A stretch of DNA of 64,000 bases from Mycteria americana (taxonomy: Eukaryota; Chordata; Aves; Ciconiiformes; Ciconiidae), in NCBI RefSeq assembly GCF_035582795.1, contig NC_134365.1, forward strand, positions 38,916,135 to 38,980,134. Reading direction: 5' to 3'. The translations under genes were made by a program, and so were the position numbers. Below are positions 22,431 to 34,500 of the stretch, in pieces. Each line of letters starts with the position of its first letter. Positions within the stretch are counted from its first letter, which is position 1. The notes below the pieces were generated by a model. The model saw only the letters and a list, made by a program, of their open reading frames with translations, searched no databases and was not told the origin of the DNA.

Positions 22431-25400
22431 CTGGCAAAACACACTTTTGTCAAATCCTTCTGTTCCCAGGATTAATTAAGGGAGACCTGAAAATAGCACC
22501 TTCAAAGCTGGTAAAAAAACTTAAAATCTGCTGGGGAATAATAGTTACTGCAAAGGCTTTTTCCTTAACAGTGATTTTTCTCACTACTTCACCTCAGTAC
22601 AAAGAAAATAAAAGGTAAGACTATAAAATCTGCACTTGTAAGCTGTTTAAAATTGGGTTAGGGTCCTATAGCTTCTAATTAAAAGATAAGAGCTGAAATC
22701 ACTGAACATAGATGTATGTTATTAAACTGTGAACGTGTTGGTTTAGAGCCAACACAAACCTTCCTCCCACAGGCTCCTTTTTTTTTTCGGATCAAGCTGA
22801 AACATTACAAAGACAACACCACCGCACATTCGTGCAGCTCCGAGCACAACGGGGCTTTGCGCCGTGGCCGGGGCTCCTGGGCGCTATGGGAGAACTACTA
22901 ATCCCCGGTAACAAATGCTCTTAAACCCAGCGGTGAGTGTTACACCCCTGTTACCAGAGCTGGCCCCTGAAGCCCATGGCTACGGAGCCCTGAGACAAGG
23001 AGAGCTTAACCGCCGCATGAGGATAAACAGAGCTTTCTTCTAGCAATTTAGGGCAATTTAGGTGGTATTGAATATGTACAATAATGTAGGCTGTGAGATT
23101 ACTAGTCTTTTTTTTTACCTAAAGATAGTTATCCTTGTTATCCTCCTTAATAACACGTTTTTTTCAAAAAAAAAGTCTTTTTTTTTGTTTGAAAACACAG
23201 AACCAATATTAATAGCTGGTGTGTGTTAGTAGGAGAGGAAAGGTGAGAGGTCCATAGCCCTGTCCCTTCCCTCTCCCTCCCACTACCAGTTCAGCATAGA
23301 GACACCTCATCACCTGCACTGACATCATCTCATCCTTCAGATCAAGCCTCTGTCTCACCCTGGATAATAAAATCTGTCAGACAACGGTACGGTCCATGGT
23401 CACGAGGGCCGTTGTCCAGAGGTAAACAGGGTCTGCATTGCCAGCTGATTCCCCGAGGACTGCTGGTAGCCACCTGCCAGCTGGACCACAGGCAAATTGT
23501 TGTGCGGTTGAGGAGCAAGTTTAACCATTTGAAAGAAAGTGGTAACATGAAAAGCCATTTTGAAGTGTGTGTCCTTTAGGAACAAGCAAGGTGCTGAGGC
23601 TTTCTGCTTCTGGCTTTCGCAAGGACACAGATAGTATACCTATCATATACCTTTCATAAGTTAATATTTATATGCTATTATAGCTATTACCTATCACACA
23701 TTAGTATCACCTATAAGTAGTGGGCTGGAAATGAGTGCAGAGCTTCGGTGGAAGAATGAACATACAGTTTCCTGAGTCCATCCCACCTCTGAGACCCATG
23801 CCTTCTTCAGCCAGAAGACAGACACTACTTTAGGTTAGAAATTATCAGGAGCTACCGACAGCTACTGCAGCCTTGGGTACTGCAGTGGGGAAAGCCTGGT
23901 TCCTGGGCGGGCTGCTGCAGACTGCTCCCATCGGACATGCTCTAGCCCTGTCACGAAGTATTTGGCACAGGGCTTCCCTGGGCACCATGTCATAACAGTA
24001 GCTTCCGGTGGCTTTTGTGATCAAAGTGCCCAAAATAACAAGAAGGCCGTATTGCAGCCCGTCAGACTTGTTTTTATGGCATGACATGAGGATGTATGCC
24101 ATCATGTCCTATGGGGCTTGGTAGGAGTGTGCATGGAGACGCTTGAGGGTTCAAGGTTTCCTTTGATACCCTCCATGTGGAGGAATCTCACACAGCTAAA
24201 TAAACTCACCAAGACGTGGGTAGTTGAGAGTCTGACACGGTGACAGGTATTCACTAGTGTTCAGCTCTGTATTCGGTTCTGCCGTTTTCCCACTTACAAT
24301 TTGTTATTCCTTTTCATATTTAAAACTGTCTTAGTGGGCTTAGTATAGAATGTAAGGTTTGTTTTCTTTTCTGTCCTCAGCAAGGAAAAGAGATGTTTAT
24401 AGCTGTAGTATTGGTTATTATATTGCCACATTTTTCAGTTCAAGAAATTGATCTCCCAGAGGATCAACATTGTAATAGGTAATAAAACCTGAAAGCCCAG
24501 TCAAGGTCTTTCTAGTAAAGGATCAGTCATCTTTACCTGCAGTGAGTTTCAGGAGGTTCTCTCCATTCGAGCTGTCAGTTATGTACTGGGAAATGAGCAG
24601 TGGTGTGTGGTGATGAATATGTTATTTCTGCACAAAAAAAGAATATTATGCTGAAGCAACTGGTCTCTTCGCCTAAAAGAAATACAATTAAAAATTGTTA
24701 TGCAACAGCATTCTTAGCCACCATAACACAAAGCAAACTACAAGGGAAGGTAACGGTGCCTTGCTCCCTTTCAATCAATCCTCTCTCTCTGCCAAGTACT
24801 CCTAAATGTCGCAGCAATGCAGTTCATGTGTTTCACAGATTATGAGCTACTTTTCCCAGTGCTTTGACCACCAGACACAACAGCATCCAAATGCAGCACA
24901 ATGGTAATTCAAACAAGACTGCCGTTCCTATTAGATTACAGGTGTAACACTGGGGCGGGGAAAAAACCAGATCTGTGACTCCCGCACAAGTCCAAAGAAA
25001 CGGCATAATGATTTCTACCATACAGAAGAAAAGCTAGAGGAAATAAAGTGGTAAGATAAAGAGCAACACAATTAGCAGGGCTGAGCCTCAAATCCCTTTG
25101 ATGAGTATAGCTTATCTTCAGGATGAGCTCTGGATACCCAGCTGAGTACACAGTCTGTAAGTTATCTATAATTTTGATTATTTTGCAGATAAGGGTACCA
25201 AAACCTTGTACAAATTGCATCTATAGAAAGGATGCTTCCAGCTGAAGCTGGCTCTACAGCACGAGCCTTGTGATATGTCCTCCAAAAAAGCACAGAGGGA
25301 AGGAAGCAGGCTACAGACACAGCTTTCCTGAAGACCTGCAGTACCTTGCCCCTCCAACTACTCTGCTCACAATCCTGGAAGGGCACGTGCACAAAGGCTT

Positions 25401-26368
25401 ACCTTCTTGTCACAGATCGTTCCAAAGATGCTCTCTGATCACTCCCGTAATGCAGAAAATAATCTCATCCAGGATTAGAGACACAAACTTTAAATAGTCA
25501 AATTGTACCACACAGGCACACAACTAACTAATTATGGCAGAGAACATTCTTTAGACAATAAAGCTTAAGACCATTAACATTATTTTCCCTTCCGTATCCT
25601 TAACCTGATTGTGAACCTTTCTCTCCTAAATGTGAATTTCTTGCCTTTCTGTTTTGTATGAATGGCACTTCCAACCAGACCTTGAACTGCAAATACATAA
25701 AACTGTTTTTGTCAGAAAGCGCTTACCCAAATGTCTCTGGATTTAATGTAAGCTTGCCTGCTTAACCTCTCAGAGGTCAAGATGTTTTGTAATAACTAGA
25801 TTTCACCACAAAGAGGAGGTCAGGTGCTATGGTGAGGACCTCGGGATAAAAGCTGGAGGAAGCTTGCGTAATGCCCAAGGGACTGGGAGAAAGAGTAGAA
25901 AGAAGAGCCCGGGCATTTCTAGGATGAATTCTAAATTTGGCAGCGCAGTGACTCACGCGAGTCTCTGTTTGAAACAGCATTATAAGGGCAGCTACCAGGA
26001 AGCACTGGAAAACATCCAAACGTTTAAAGAAAGTGAAATGAAAATTATGAAATGGAACGCTCTCATTTTTCACAGGAAATAGTGATCATTTCAGTCCGTC
26101 TGAATTGCAGAAGCAGCTGATACCGTGTAGGAGATGCACCTGCTGACACACAGGGTTCAGGTACCACCCCTTGCTTACCCGGACCCGCGACATGCACTCC
26201 CACCCCCGGTCACTGGCAGTTGCATACCAGAGCAATACCACCAGAGCCTTCAAGGGCTGCATGGATTTACTCCAAATAAGTCACTGCCCCTAGATCTTCC
26301 TCTGTAATTTTTATTTTTGTTCATGTCTTCTTTGGTCTGCATTTAACAGACGTTGGGAAGGTCTCTTC
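22431..26368. other. Intergenic, no gene recognised
   Basis: About 3.9 kb of noncoding DNA with short T tracts near 23108-23185 and a diverged TATAC/TATCA-type tandem patch near 23630-23715. No exon was supported. Confidence 0.45.
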
Positions 26369-26373
26369 CAGCT
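26369..26373 (+). repeat. Target-site duplication, left copy (CAGCT)
   Basis: CAGCT immediately precedes the TG end of the LTR and is repeated exactly at 26969-26973. Confidence 0.85.
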
Positions 26374-26968
26374 TGTCGCGGTTTAGTCCCAGTCGGCAAC
26401 CAAGCACCATCCAGCCGCTCGCTCACCCTCCCCCCACGGTGGGATGGGGGAGAGAATCAGAAGAGCAAAAGTAAGAAAACTCATGGGCTGTGATAAAGAC
26501 AGTTTAATAATTTAAATAACATAAAATAAAATAAAATAAAATAATAATAATAATAATAAATTGTAATGAAAAGGAAAACAATGAGAGAGAGAGAGGAACA
26601 AAAACCAAGAAAAAAACCAAGAGATGCAACCGCTCACCACCCGCTGACCGATGCCCAGCCCGTCCCCGAGCAGCGATCGTTGCCCCCCAGCCAGCTCCCC
26701 CCAGTTTCTATACTGAGCATGACGCCATATGGTATGGAATAGCCCTTTGGGCAGTTTGGGTCAGCTGTCCTGGCTGTGCCCCCTCCCAGCTTCTTGTGCA
26801 CCTGGCAGAGCACGGGAAGCTGAAAAGGCCTTGACTTAGTGTAAGGACTGCTCAGCAGCAACTAAACATCAGTGTGTTATCAACATTATTCTCATACTAA
26901 ATCCAAACCACAGCACTATACCAGCTACTAGGAAGAAAATTAACTCTATCCCAGCCAAAACCAGGACA
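26374..26968 (-). mobile_element. Solo LTR of an avian endogenous retrovirus, 595 bp, minus strand
   Basis: Read on the minus strand, the element begins TGTCCTGGTTTTGGCTGGGA and ends in CCGCGACA, so it has the TG...CA termini of an LTR. It is flanked by a perfect 5-bp duplication, CAGCT. The interior contains blocks typical of a widespread avian LTR: a GACGCCATATGGTATGGAAT stretch, a GTCAGCTGTCCTGGCTGTG stretch and, near the 3' end, the TTTTCTTACTTTTGCTCTTC/CCCATCCCACCG region. No gag, pol or env sequence lies on either side, so the provirus was reduced to one LTR by recombination between its two LTRs. A 5-bp duplication fits ERVL-like and some ERV1 groups. Purine microsatellites have expanded inside it. 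Confidence 0.9.
26521..26595. repeat. Microsatellites inside the LTR: (ATAAA)n, (ATA)n, (GA)n
   Basis: About five ATAAA units at 26521-26543 run into (ATA)n to about 26559. A separate GA run lies at 26584-26595. Confidence 0.9.
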
Positions 26969-26973
26969 CAGCT
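26969..26973 (+). repeat. Target-site duplication, right copy (CAGCT)
   Basis: This is an exact copy of the 5 bp before the LTR and marks the empty-site sequence. Confidence 0.85.
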
Positions 26974-29659
26974 GATTGTGTTCTTCTTGCGAGGTACAAC
27001 ACTGACCGTACATAGCAGAGCTGATGGCACTTTCCACTTGTGGTTACAAACCATGGATGAAGGAGTGAAATTAATCTCCATTCAAAGTCAGCACCTACCC
27101 CTCCGGGATGGCCCAGAGTTAATCCCTGGCCGTGATCTCGGCACACCTCACCACTCTGCCATGGAGATAAGGACCTACTCCCAGCTCCCAGGGAGACTGT
27201 AGCTGGGAGAAGTCTTCCTGAAGTGTCCAAGGCGGGGCTGAGCACACGGTGCAGGTATGTCTCTCCTCACCAAGGCTGTCTGGACTCAAGGAGAAGAACA
27301 GGCATCCCTGTGCCTCCTTTCCCAATGGACACTTTTTGCTTGGTGTCCTCAGGCCTGTGCCGGGCTCAGCTGAGTGGATGTGGTGCAGTTGGAGTGGGGA
27401 AAGAAAGACGGTGTGTCCCAGGACCTGCTTCCCATGTAGTTTTTGTCTTTATCTGCAGATTGACATAAATTTATAAAGAGGCCTGAAAGCAGGGACCAGA
27501 CCAACAGGTTCCCCCGCTTCCAGTCAAGACCCTTCACTGTAAGATTAGAGAAATAGGTTCTCTTTAGCAGGATCTTCTTCCAGATCCATGAGGTTTGCAC
27601 ATCTCTGTGCAGCTTCAGTGGGGTGCTTTTCTCTAGAGTAGCCTAAACCTGCTGGCCAAAGTACTCACCTGGCTACAGAAGCTGAAGTTTCAAGTCCCTT
27701 GAACCAAGGGCCACCTAGGGCACACATCTCCCTCCTTCCTGGGCAAGCCCCCAAGCCACTCTGCCAACAGGGACAAACAGCATCAGTATTTCCAGAGAAA
27801 CCCATCATTATTACAGTGCTTATGCCTAAAAATTGTTTTTATCTGCTGAATCTCACTTTCGCAGATGTAGCATTTCCTACATCCATGGTCAACCTTCCTC
27901 TGTCCCCTGCTTCGTGTGACTACTGTGGTGTCCACCTCAGCATCCCCAGGGCTTCCCCTGCACCACTGCACTGACTTTTCTGCATGATGCTAAACTGGCA
28001 GCATCTCCGGCCATGCACCGGAGTTCCCAAACGGGGACCATGCCAGAAAAATTTGGGGTCTTGGGTGTTCAGTGAAGCTGGGGAGGAGGGAGAGAAACTT
28101 CTCAGGTTGCTGTCACAGATATAATCTGCACTTCATGTCCCAGACTCATCCCTTCTAACTTCAGGTGCTTGACCAAGGTCCCTAAATTAGGATCCTGGTC
28201 ACTTCAGGGTCCCTTGACAAGCCCTCAAGAGAAAGCGGGAGAAGGCAAGCAGGGGGCTGTGGGTGCTGCTCTCCTCCTGCCAACTGCTGAGGGAGCCACA
28301 GGGCTCTGCCTCCAATTTTGGGAGCCGCCACAGCCCCGTTTAGGGAGAAGGAGCATGACTCTTGGCACTGGGAACCCCTCCGAGCCTGGCATCGCTGCTC
28401 CCAGCCTCCCCCAGCACTTTGGACCCCCAGGCCCTTACCACAGAAATAACCTTTCTTTCTTCAAGGGGCCTTTCTTGGCATAACAGATGTCTCAATGTAA
28501 GTCAAGTTGATCAAATCGAATTCCGGTGAGTAAGGGTCTGCCCTCTTTGGAGGAAAACGGGACCGTGTTCTTCTCGCCTATGGAAGGGTGCACAAACAGG
28601 CTTTTCTGCAACACTCTGCTTCTCTGCAAAACCCCGGCTGAAGAGGACCCAAACTTCCATAATTCAAAACATTCAGATAATTATTCAGGGTTTCCACCAA
28701 GGCCCTACAGGGTGGCGGCCCACCACAATTTCATTTTTTACCCCTACACATTTCCTTCCCGGGAAGCCTCCACCCACCATTAACTTCATCTAAGATAATG
28801 CCAAAAGAAACAAAGTTGTCTTTTTTTTCTATAAAACATTCAAGCTTCTACCACAGAAACCACCTGATGGCTCAATTTTCACTCTTCCTTAAAAATCCTG
28901 TGGATAACTCATGGTAAATACAAAGGCAAGAAATCCTGATTGCTACATACAGCGGATGCAGAACCTGCAGCTTTGCCTTAAACTGGCTGGTTTCTGTCAC
29001 TACTATTTTCTAAAGAAAACATTTTGGCACAGAGTAAACAGTTTAAAACAAGGGAGTTTTTGAGGGTGGTAGAAATGGCGAGTGGAGGATGAGCCAACTT
29101 CACACTTCCTACCAGCTACTGAAAATAAGTGGAGCTTTCTCATCTCCGGCTTTGTGCGGGGAACGGGTATAGGTGTCAAATCGAGGGGGAAGTAGTGTAA
29201 TAGCAGGGAGTGTGTTAGTAATATGTACTTAGAAATCATAATAAGGCTGAATCACAAGTTACTCAGCACTTTCCCCATTTATAATCTTGAAAGCTTGTTA
29301 TGACTAATGCAATAGGCACTGACCTGGCTCAGCATATAGCTCTTTAAACAAACACAGACACTGCAGGGCCAAATCGCCGCGTGCCAGGGCTCGCACCACC
29401 TAATTTGAGATGCCTGTTTTGGATAGGGGAGTCTAGACCTTTTCCCTGGGTGCTGAGCTCCAGCACAGGGGGGAGTTAGTGGTCTTTGGAGATGATCCAG
29501 AGAAACCCACACTGAGGAGAAAGAGGGTTTAAGAGGTGCATGCCACGGCTCCCTCTCCTCTGAGCTCGGAGGCTAACCTTTCTCCTTCAAAAGCAGAGCA
29601 AGCCTGCTTTTTTATGCCCTTAATAGCTAGCTGGCAGGGGCAGCTATGCTCCTTTATAC
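26974..29659. other. Intergenic, no gene recognised
   Basis: Mixed-composition noncoding DNA. Open frames near 28.17-28.48 kb and 28.53-28.78 kb show no known domain or splice context. Confidence 0.45.
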
Positions 29660-29735
29660 AGTAATGCAGTGGCAGGAGTGCTCAGCCAGCATGTGGGAGA
29701 CCCAAATTCGATTTCCCTGTCTGCCTGCAGCGACC
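29660..29735 (+). repeat. Head of an ancient tRNA-derived (MIR-type) SINE, plus strand
   Basis: GCAGTGGCAGGAGTGCTCAG (a box A-like region) is followed by CATGTGGGAGACCCAAATTC and GATTTCCCTGTCTGCC; AAATTCGATTTCC fits a degraded pol III box B (GGTTCGANNCC). The blocks correspond to the usual MIR-like 'TGTGGGAGACCCGGGTTCAA' head of sauropsid SINEs. It is too diverged to be an active tRNA. Confidence 0.5.
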
Positions 29736-30834
29736 CAGGCTCCTGCCCCCCCCGTAGATGGAGAAGCCATTAGGTGAGACGTATAAAAAGATGCTGGAGC
29801 AGATGCCTGGATTCCTCCATCCTGAGGAGCACAAAGATGTACCAGCTCCTTCTTCCTGGCCAAGTGATTTCCACTTTTGTTAAGCAACAAGGGTTGCCCC
29901 AGCAAGGGCAGAGGACATGGAAACTGGTCAGGGGATTAGCCCCACCTCGCACGCGTGGGGTAACCGCAGGACAGCCGGCACAGGGCAGCACATTGCTCTC
30001 CCCGTCCTGCTGCCGCTGGGCATTGAAAGAGCTGTTGCTGGGTTAGTGAGCGACCTGCTTTGTTAGGTACAAGATGACAAGGAGAAACACCTCCTCCACA
30101 GGTCCCAGTAGAACTTCAGTCCAAGGCAGACGCCCGCCTGCCCAGGCCTCTCAGAGCCACCTTCCCCGTGCACAGGAGCCGAGCTACCCCTGCCCAGGGT
30201 CTGGAAATGGAAAATGGAAGCGCTTCCAGAGTTTTGTCCCCTGCAGCACCGGGCAGCGGAGGAGCAGCAGATTTGAGGTTCTCAGCCTTGGAAGAGGTTC
30301 CCAAATTCTGATTCCTGTTGGAAGTGCTTGGGCTCCTCATGAACCTGAGCTTTAACGATTTACTGCTACTTACCTTTCTGTTCAGAAAGAGCAACCTGTT
30401 GTGTATGGCTGAGGCTCCAGCCTGCTTCTGTTTTGTTGTGCTGTTCCCATTAGTGCTGTTCCCACTATTACACATGCACAATTTTTTTTAATTCAAGGAA
30501 AGGAAATACGCTACAATTAAAAATATAAGAGGTATATCTGATTGCTTTCAGTTGATGCACTTTCTGGAGAAAGGGGTTAGTGCTGTACTCTAAACACACT
30601 CTTCTCATGGAAAAATAAGTAGGAATTCTTGTGTTTTGCCACACACGCATTTAGCGTTTCAGCAGACAAAATCTGAATCTCTTCCCACCTCATTCATTGC
30701 TGATACTTCATACACAGTCTGTATTAGCAGAGCCACTGGCTCCGAAGATATGCCCGTAAGTAAGCATTTGTAGTACCCGACTTCAAAGAGGAAGGAAAGA
30801 TGCTAAAATTAATTTAGTTGTATAGGAATTTGCA
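29736..30834. other. Intergenic, no gene recognised
   Basis: Noncoding DNA, GC-richer to about 30.3 kb, then AT-rich. Nothing could be assigned. Confidence 0.4.
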
Positions 30835-31000
30835 TTGTCTCCATCCCTGTAACACCTGAGCACCTCACCATCAGAAATGTTTTTATTCTCACAACATCCT
30901 CGTGTGGTCGGGAAGTGCTATTATCCTCCTTTCTTAACCCAGTTTCCTTAGGAAACTAGATTTATGCAACCACACTGTCCATCTGCTGTCAGTCTCCTCA
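30835..31000 (-). repeat. Ancient MIR-type SINE tail, minus strand
   Basis: The plus strand reads GTAACACCTGAGCACCTCAC, then TTATTCTCACAACATCCTCG, then GAAGTGCTATTATCCTCC and CCCAGTTTCC. These are the reverse complement of the MIR tail and core (blocks meaning 'GGATAATAATAC', 'TGTTGTGAGG' and 'GAAACTGAGG'). Confidence 0.6.
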
Positions 31001-31524
31001 CAAACAACTTTTGGCCAATTTCAACCAATTTAACAGCATAACCCGTGCCCAGGCGGTCAGGGTCCCAGGCCCTGCTGAGCCAGGTGAGGACCACAGCCCC
31101 CTCAGCCTGGGGCACGGCCTGTCTGTGCCTTCCTGCGGCATCCGCTCAGAGCTGTAGGGACAGCCTGGGCAGCAGCTGCCTATAAATCCTGTTTGCTTCT
31201 GTGGAAAGTACCCGGGACACGTTCAGAAAGGGTCTCTCGGCCGATTCCCCTGCCCAAGGCTGGCTACCTGCTGTCACCATGAAGGCAGCTGGGATAACAG
31301 GGTATGTCCTCCCCATCTACGCTGCGGGTCAGTGCGTGCGTGCTTCAGTGTCCATAGTAGCAAGAGCCTAACCTTCCTCCCCAGTTTTACTAAGGTAAAG
31401 CACCTGAGCATGCCATTGCATCCATATAATGTCAATGCAAAAGGTGTTCGGTGTCAGACCTGGACCTGCCACAGGGCGTACCCGTATCCCAAAGAGTATG
31501 TGCCATGGCAGGGAAGATATTTGT
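31001..31524. other. Intergenic, GC-richer interval between two SINE pieces
   Basis: Noncoding; about 31.03-31.33 kb is GC-rich. It may be a later insertion that split one SINE, or simply spacer between two. Confidence 0.35.
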
Positions 31525-31592
31525 AGCAGAATCAGGAACTGAGCCCACCCTTTAACATTTCAGGTCAGTGCCTTAACTGCAAGCCTGTCCTG
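31525..31592 (-). repeat. Ancient MIR-type SINE head, minus strand
   Basis: AGAATCAGGAACTGAGCCCA, followed by CAGGTCAGTGCCTTAACTGC and AAGCCTGTCCTG, is a degraded reverse complement of the tRNA-like SINE head ('GGAATTGAACCCAGGTCTCC ... AGTGCCCTAACCACTGG'). Confidence 0.45.
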
Positions 31593-34500
31593 TTTCTACC
31601 TGTGTACACTGGAAATTAAATAAAAAGTGAACAATAGAAAGATTTTCTGTAGGGACGTATTTCTGTGCTTTGCTAGTTGTGGATGATACTTACGTATGAT
31701 TGCGTACTTGGTATGTCCAAAAGGAACAGACTACCTGCATGAAGCTATTAAAAAAATAATGTCAGACCTTCAAAATGTGTTTTGGTTAACAGCCCTCATA
31801 ATTTGCACACTCACGAGGGCAGCCTCTCCACTACCTCTCCCTAATCCTCCCAAGTAAAGTGGCAGAGAGCATACATGCATATGTGATGGATGTTACTTAT
31901 GTCTATTATATGTTAGAACTCTTCCCATGAAAATGAATAGTCACCGCAGTACATGTAAACTGAGCAAATGGGTGAAAGTATTTTGTTGTTTGTCTTTGCA
32001 AATGGAGTAAATTAAGTTCAGCAATCTCTGAAAAAATTATTACTGAAAATTGAAAAAATTATAATTCAATAATATAACATCCCCAGATTTCTTAACAAGG
32101 CTGAAGTTTTCCATTATCTACTCTGAAAAAGATAAGAAAAGTGTAACATCCTAAATGGATTAGAAACGGTCTTTATTTGCCTAACTGATGAAGGTTCAGT
32201 ATTTTTAAAAAGTGTTGTATCCTGACATCAGTCAGACAACATTACACCTCTGAACCATACTGAAAAATAAATCCTTTCATTATTCCATCATGATAATGTG
32301 ACTAATGTGAACTGCAAAAGTATTCTGCATGTTCCAGGCTGGATATGAATATATAAAAACGAAGGGACTGTATTTCCACCTCTGTTAATGGGCCTGTCCT
32401 TTTTTTAATCCTACCTCAAATGCAACCAAATTAAAACAGACACAACGACTGATCCGCATAGCACTGAAAAACTTGCTTTGTTGCAGTGAATAGGTCTTGC
32501 TTAAAGCACGTGAGCTGCTCTGCTGCCCTGGTCAACATATAATATACCCTAGCATATGGGTATAAAAAAAATGATCGTTTTGAATCCTCATGAAGCTCCA
32601 TTCTCATGGTGTGGCTACGCATTTTCTGCTAAAGACCATCTGAAGATTAGGTCCCCTCTTTTTTTACGTGAATCCCAACTTACCCTGATAGAAGTGAGAG
32701 GAGAATCGGACTCTTTGAAGAAGGAAATTATAGGGCCATAAACTGGGAAAAGACTTAAGTGTCAGTCTACTTTGTATGTACATGGGAAGACATGTAAGTT
32801 CTAAAATTGCTAAACATTTGCTTAAAATAAGTGAGTGCTTAAACAGGTCATGTTTACGGAAAAAAAGAACTTGTTACATTTTCCTGTATCACGTACTGTA
32901 ATTTTCATCTGGTTTAAAGCAATTCACTCATACTTACTCAGAAACTAATTCTCTTTTGGTTGGGGGTCTCAGAGAAAACATCAATTTTTTATTTTATTTT
33001 GTATTTTCTTAAGAGCTAAAATGTATTTAAATAGTCAAGAAAGGAAGTGGAGTCTGAACTTGTTAGAACATATTTCCACTTAATGCAAACAAATAATACT
33101 TTAAAATATTCCATTTGTTTTCCGGTTGGAACTGACCCATTCTATTTTATGTGATGATTCAGTTATAACTCAACAAAACATACCGGCAAACTCAGATTTT
33201 TTTTTGGAATAGAATGGGCTCTACAACACAGTACTTTTAATGACCTGCTTATAACTTTTTTCCTTCCTTTTCTTTTGCAAATCACTTAGAGTTTCTTAAA
33301 ATATCTTTTTAAAAGCTTCCCTGCACAAAAAGAAAAAGCCCAAAAGAGTTGGTTATATCTTTAACATCAGGAAATGCATGTAGTAAGAACATAGTAAGTA
33401 ATAAAATCAGTGTTGATAGAAAAATAAATATAGCACTTTTGCCTGGGTTAAATGTCAGATGTAAGGAAGTGCTGAGCATCCTTACTTCCTATAGAATCAC
33501 TCATCCTTCCTCTACTGAAGCTGTTTCCAAAAAGACTGTTATTAAGTCTGGGAAAGGATGTGGCAGCAAAAGATGGTAAAACACTTGAACACATGTGCTT
33601 TGTAGACCTTGCTGCTATGAGAAACATTTATTTCACGAAGAGAGCAAACGCAATGTCCGATGAAGAAAAGTAACCCACCGGTTTCCATAATTGTAGCTGG
33701 GCTTAGGTAATGCACTATGCAGTGTTTGATTTAAAATGTTAAAATATTAAAAGACGTTTTCTATAGCATAGTGTTCCTATCAAAGTGAAATGACTCATAA
33801 GAATGCTAAATTCAAACCAGATGGGCATAAACACTCACTGAAAAAAATCAGATATTTAGAGGTCAGCATGGGTCTTCATAAAAATGAAGACCTTGTCTGA
33901 GTTACTGAAAAATGAACTTCAGTGATAAAAAAGAAAACAAGAGAAAATATTAGTGATTTTATTTTAATTATACAAGCCACTGTCAATTAGGAGAACTAAC
34001 ATTTACAAAACTTTTCATTGCCATTTTAATTTGAAAAAGATGGCTGTGGCAGTCCTTAGACTTCAGACAAACAGCCGCACGGTGTCTCCTGCGCAGGAAG
34101 GGAGTGAGGGATGCGGGAGTTCAGAAATGCCACGCTAATATTCTGCAACAAACCCTGCGCTTCCCACTGAGGAGTAACCCTGATTACGGATTTGTACGGG
34201 ACAGAATCTTCCACCCCGGCTCAGCGGCATGATGCCAGCCTTCGCTTCCCTTTGAACCAGACCACAGAGGGGGGAAAAAACTCTCATTCCTGCTATCATA
34301 CCAAAAAAGTTCATACCACCCAACATTGCTGCTGCTCTGTTGTTAAACGTGCATGTTGTTTTGTTTTCCTTTCCTCGTTTCATCCATTGCTCTCTACCAT
34401 TTACAGATTGTCTGGAGCGTGTACTTATTTTAAACTTTTATACCCTACCAGAAGAAAAATATGTGGGCTCAAAATTAATATTGTTTTTGACTTATGGTGA

